A stretch of 64,000 nucleotides of DNA from an uncultured beta proteobacterium (GTDB lineage Bacteria > Pseudomonadota > Gammaproteobacteria > Burkholderiales > SG8-39), in the NCBI GenBank assembly GCA_903859155.1, contig CAIOLO010000043.1:1-64000 (forward strand), in the 5' to 3' direction. The notes under the pieces are model-generated. The model made no database searches, was not told the DNA's origin, and saw only the letters and a program-made list of their open reading frames with translations. Shown here piece after piece: positions 62,771 to 64,000 of this stretch (position 1 is the stretch's first letter; each line of letters begins with the position of its first letter). The position numbers and the translations under genes were made by a program.

Positions 62771-62835
62771 TGAATTCTATTGCCGCGCGCACAGTGCTTA
62801 ATCGGGCGCAAGCGCTATTCTTAAGGGGCCAAGAG

Positions 62836-63816
62836 ATGCGGAATTCAGGTTTTCCCGGGTTATTTCTGAGAATTTTCGTGGCAATCTTCGTCACGTTATC
62901 GGGCAATGCATTTGCGCAGGCGTTTCCGTCCAAACCAATCCGATTGATTGTTCCCTTTCCGCCTGGCGGCGTCGATACCACCGGGCGACTCCTGGCGCAG
63001 AAGATGACCGAGAACATCGGCCAGCCGGTGGTGCTGGAGAATCGCGGCGGCGCCAACGGCATGATCGGTTCCGGCGAAGTGGCGCGTGCCGCGCCGGACG
63101 GTTACACCATGCTCATGACCACGCCCAGCACCCACATCACCGCGGTGTTCCTGTCGAAGAACGTGCCGTTTGATCCGGTGAAGGACTTCACGCCGATTTG
63201 CATGGCGGTCGAACCGGTGACGGTGCTGGTGGTGGGCGCGGCGGTCAAAGTCAATTCGGTGCGCGAACTGGTGGACATGGCAAGGCGCAATCCGGGCAAG
63301 CTGTCCTACAGCAGTTCCGGGATAGGATCGGCGTTTCATCTGATCGGCGAGTTGTTCAAGACGGTGGCCAATGTTGACATCCTGCACGTGCCCTACAAGG
63401 GCACCGGGCCGATGCTGGCCGATGTAGTGGCCGGTCGCATCGATATGACCTTCACCGCGCTGAACAGCGCCATTGTCCAGGAGAAGAACGGCAAGTTGAA
63501 GATCCTCGCGGTGGCCGAGGGCGCCCGCTATGCACGCATGCCTGACCTTCCCAGCGCCGGGGAGGCGGTGCCGGGTTTCGAGAAGCCGGCGAGCTGGTTC
63601 GGTTTTTTCGGGCCGGCCGGCATGGCCAGGCCGGTGGTTGAGCGGCTGAACAGCGAAATCATCAAGGCGGTCAATGCGCCCGAGGTGCGCGCCAAACTCG
63701 ACGAGGGCGGTTTTGCGATCATCAACAGCACGCCGGAACAATTCGCGCAGGCGATGAAGCGCGGCTTCGAGCAGTACGGCAAGGCGGTGCAGGCGGCGGG
63801 TGTGAAGCCCGAGTGA
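62836..63816 (+). CDS. Bug/TctC family periplasmic solute-binding protein
   Basis: 326 residues. The signal peptide ends NAFAQ, then AFPSKPIRLIVPFPPGGVDTTGRLLA with the canonical PPGGxxD loop, VVLENRGGANGMIGSGEVA, APDGYTMLMTT, VPFDPVKDFTPI and LHVPYKGTGPMLADVVAGRID. Start ATG 62836 is chosen because it gives a standard signal peptide; upstream in-frame codons from 62767 overlap the toxin stop. It is the most canonical of the six Bug proteins here. No tctA or tctB is adjacent. Confidence 0.92.
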   Translation: MRNSGFPGLFLRIFVAIFVTLSGNAFAQAFPSKPIRLIVPFPPGGVDTTGRLLAQKMTENIGQPVVLENRGGANGMIGSGEVARAAPDGYTMLMTTPSTHITAVFLSKNVPFDPVKDFTPICMAVEPVTVLVVGAAVKVNSVRELVDMARRNPGKLSYSSSGIGSAFHLIGELFKTVANVDILHVPYKGTGPMLADVVAGRIDMTFTALNSAIVQEKNGKLKILAVAEGARYARMPDLPSAGEAVPGFEKPASWFGFFGPAGMARPVVERLNSEIIKAVNAPEVRAKLDEGGFAIINSTPEQFAQAMKRGFEQYGKAVQAAGVKPE

Positions 63817-63839
63817 TAGGGTGAATGCCCGCGGCGAGG

Positions 63840-63960
63840 CTGGGGCCGCACTACGAATCTCTTGCAGAATATTACAAAATAAAATAAAAAATATCGATTA
63901 ATGCAATAAGGATATTGCGATAGCTTAATAAATTAAGCCAATTTATTTAATTAAAGCTGT
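63840..63960. promoter_or_regulatory. AT-rich tail with imperfect inverted repeat
   Basis: Bases from about 63860 to 63960 are strongly AT-rich in a GC-rich setting. AATAAATT (63927-63934) and AATTTATT (63940-63947) form a perfect stem with loop AAGCC. AGCTT and AAGCT extend it at 63922-63926 and 63954-63958. No gene is seen in 63817-64000. It may be the control region of a gene beyond the window or the edge of an acquired segment. Confidence 0.4.
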
Positions 63961-64000
63961 CTCAATCCGTTCCGGCGGCAATGCAATGCCGTAGCGTGTG

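Noticed and set aside
1-64000. CRISPR arrays, insertion sequences, rRNA genes, replication origin
   Set aside because: I saw no regularly spaced repeats, transposase genes, rRNA-like stretches or DnaA-box clusters.

Overview
The window reads as one contiguous piece of a GC-rich betaproteobacterial chromosome, most likely Burkholderiales-like. The evidence is a glyW-cysT-leuZ type tRNA cluster, surE-pcm-nlpD, many Bug/TctC-family periplasmic binding proteins, fdxA, and codon use rich in G/C third positions. There is no plasmid, phage, rRNA or CRISPR signature. I used family recognition from the translated sequence only; no database search was run.

Layout. (1) 1-1843 looks foreign or rearranged. 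It holds a truncated minus-strand ARPP-1-like fragment, abutting a truncated Clp-type AAA+ ATPase coupled to a small radical-SAM activase-like protein. It ends in the 3' half of a tRNA-Gly, just before intact tRNA-Cys and tRNA-Leu, as expected for the far end of an island inserted in the tRNA-Gly gene. (2) 2220-6670: a DUF1178 protein, a very large FAD/Fe-S oxidoreductase and the seven-iron ferredoxin FdxA. (3) 6947-11667: a branched-chain amino-acid-type ABC importer whose two permeases are fused. (4) 11903-16656: a Gld-like ABC operon (ATPase, permease, GldG, DUF4340). (5) 16874-21598: a DSF quorum-sensing module, rpfG-rpfC convergent with rpfF. (6) 21904-25543: SirB2, a queC remnant with a large in-frame deletion, a Bug protein, a secreted methyltransferase-like protein and a SUMF1-domain protein.

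(7) 25742-28744: a polyphosphate pair, CYTH-CHAD plus a two-domain PPK2. (8) 28841-33398: a BKACE enzyme, a Bug protein and surE-pcm-nlpD, without rpoS behind it. (9) 33433-46426: an HD hydrolase, DUF938, mltB with a transglutaminase/DUF58/MoxR operon, a histone-deacetylase-like protein, an aromatic-acid decarboxylase-like amidohydrolase, two Bug proteins and mnmH. (10) 46594-56732: a two-domain VOC protein, tesA divergent from ybbA-(lipocalin-like)-ybbP, a heterodimeric ABC exporter with one degenerate ATP site, and another Bug protein. (11) 56738-64000: truncated haemoglobin, two toxin-antitoxin pairs, two MFS transporters, rmuC, a sixth Bug protein and an AT-rich tail.

The genes suggest a metabolically broad, solute-scavenging bacterium that imports organic acids and amino acids, handles aromatic compounds, signals with a diffusible fatty acid and stores polyphosphate. 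The best leads are the island end with its head-to-head gene junction, the shrunken queC, the CHAD/PPK2 pair, the tesA/ybbA start codons that share bases, and the large oxidoreductase beside fdxA.
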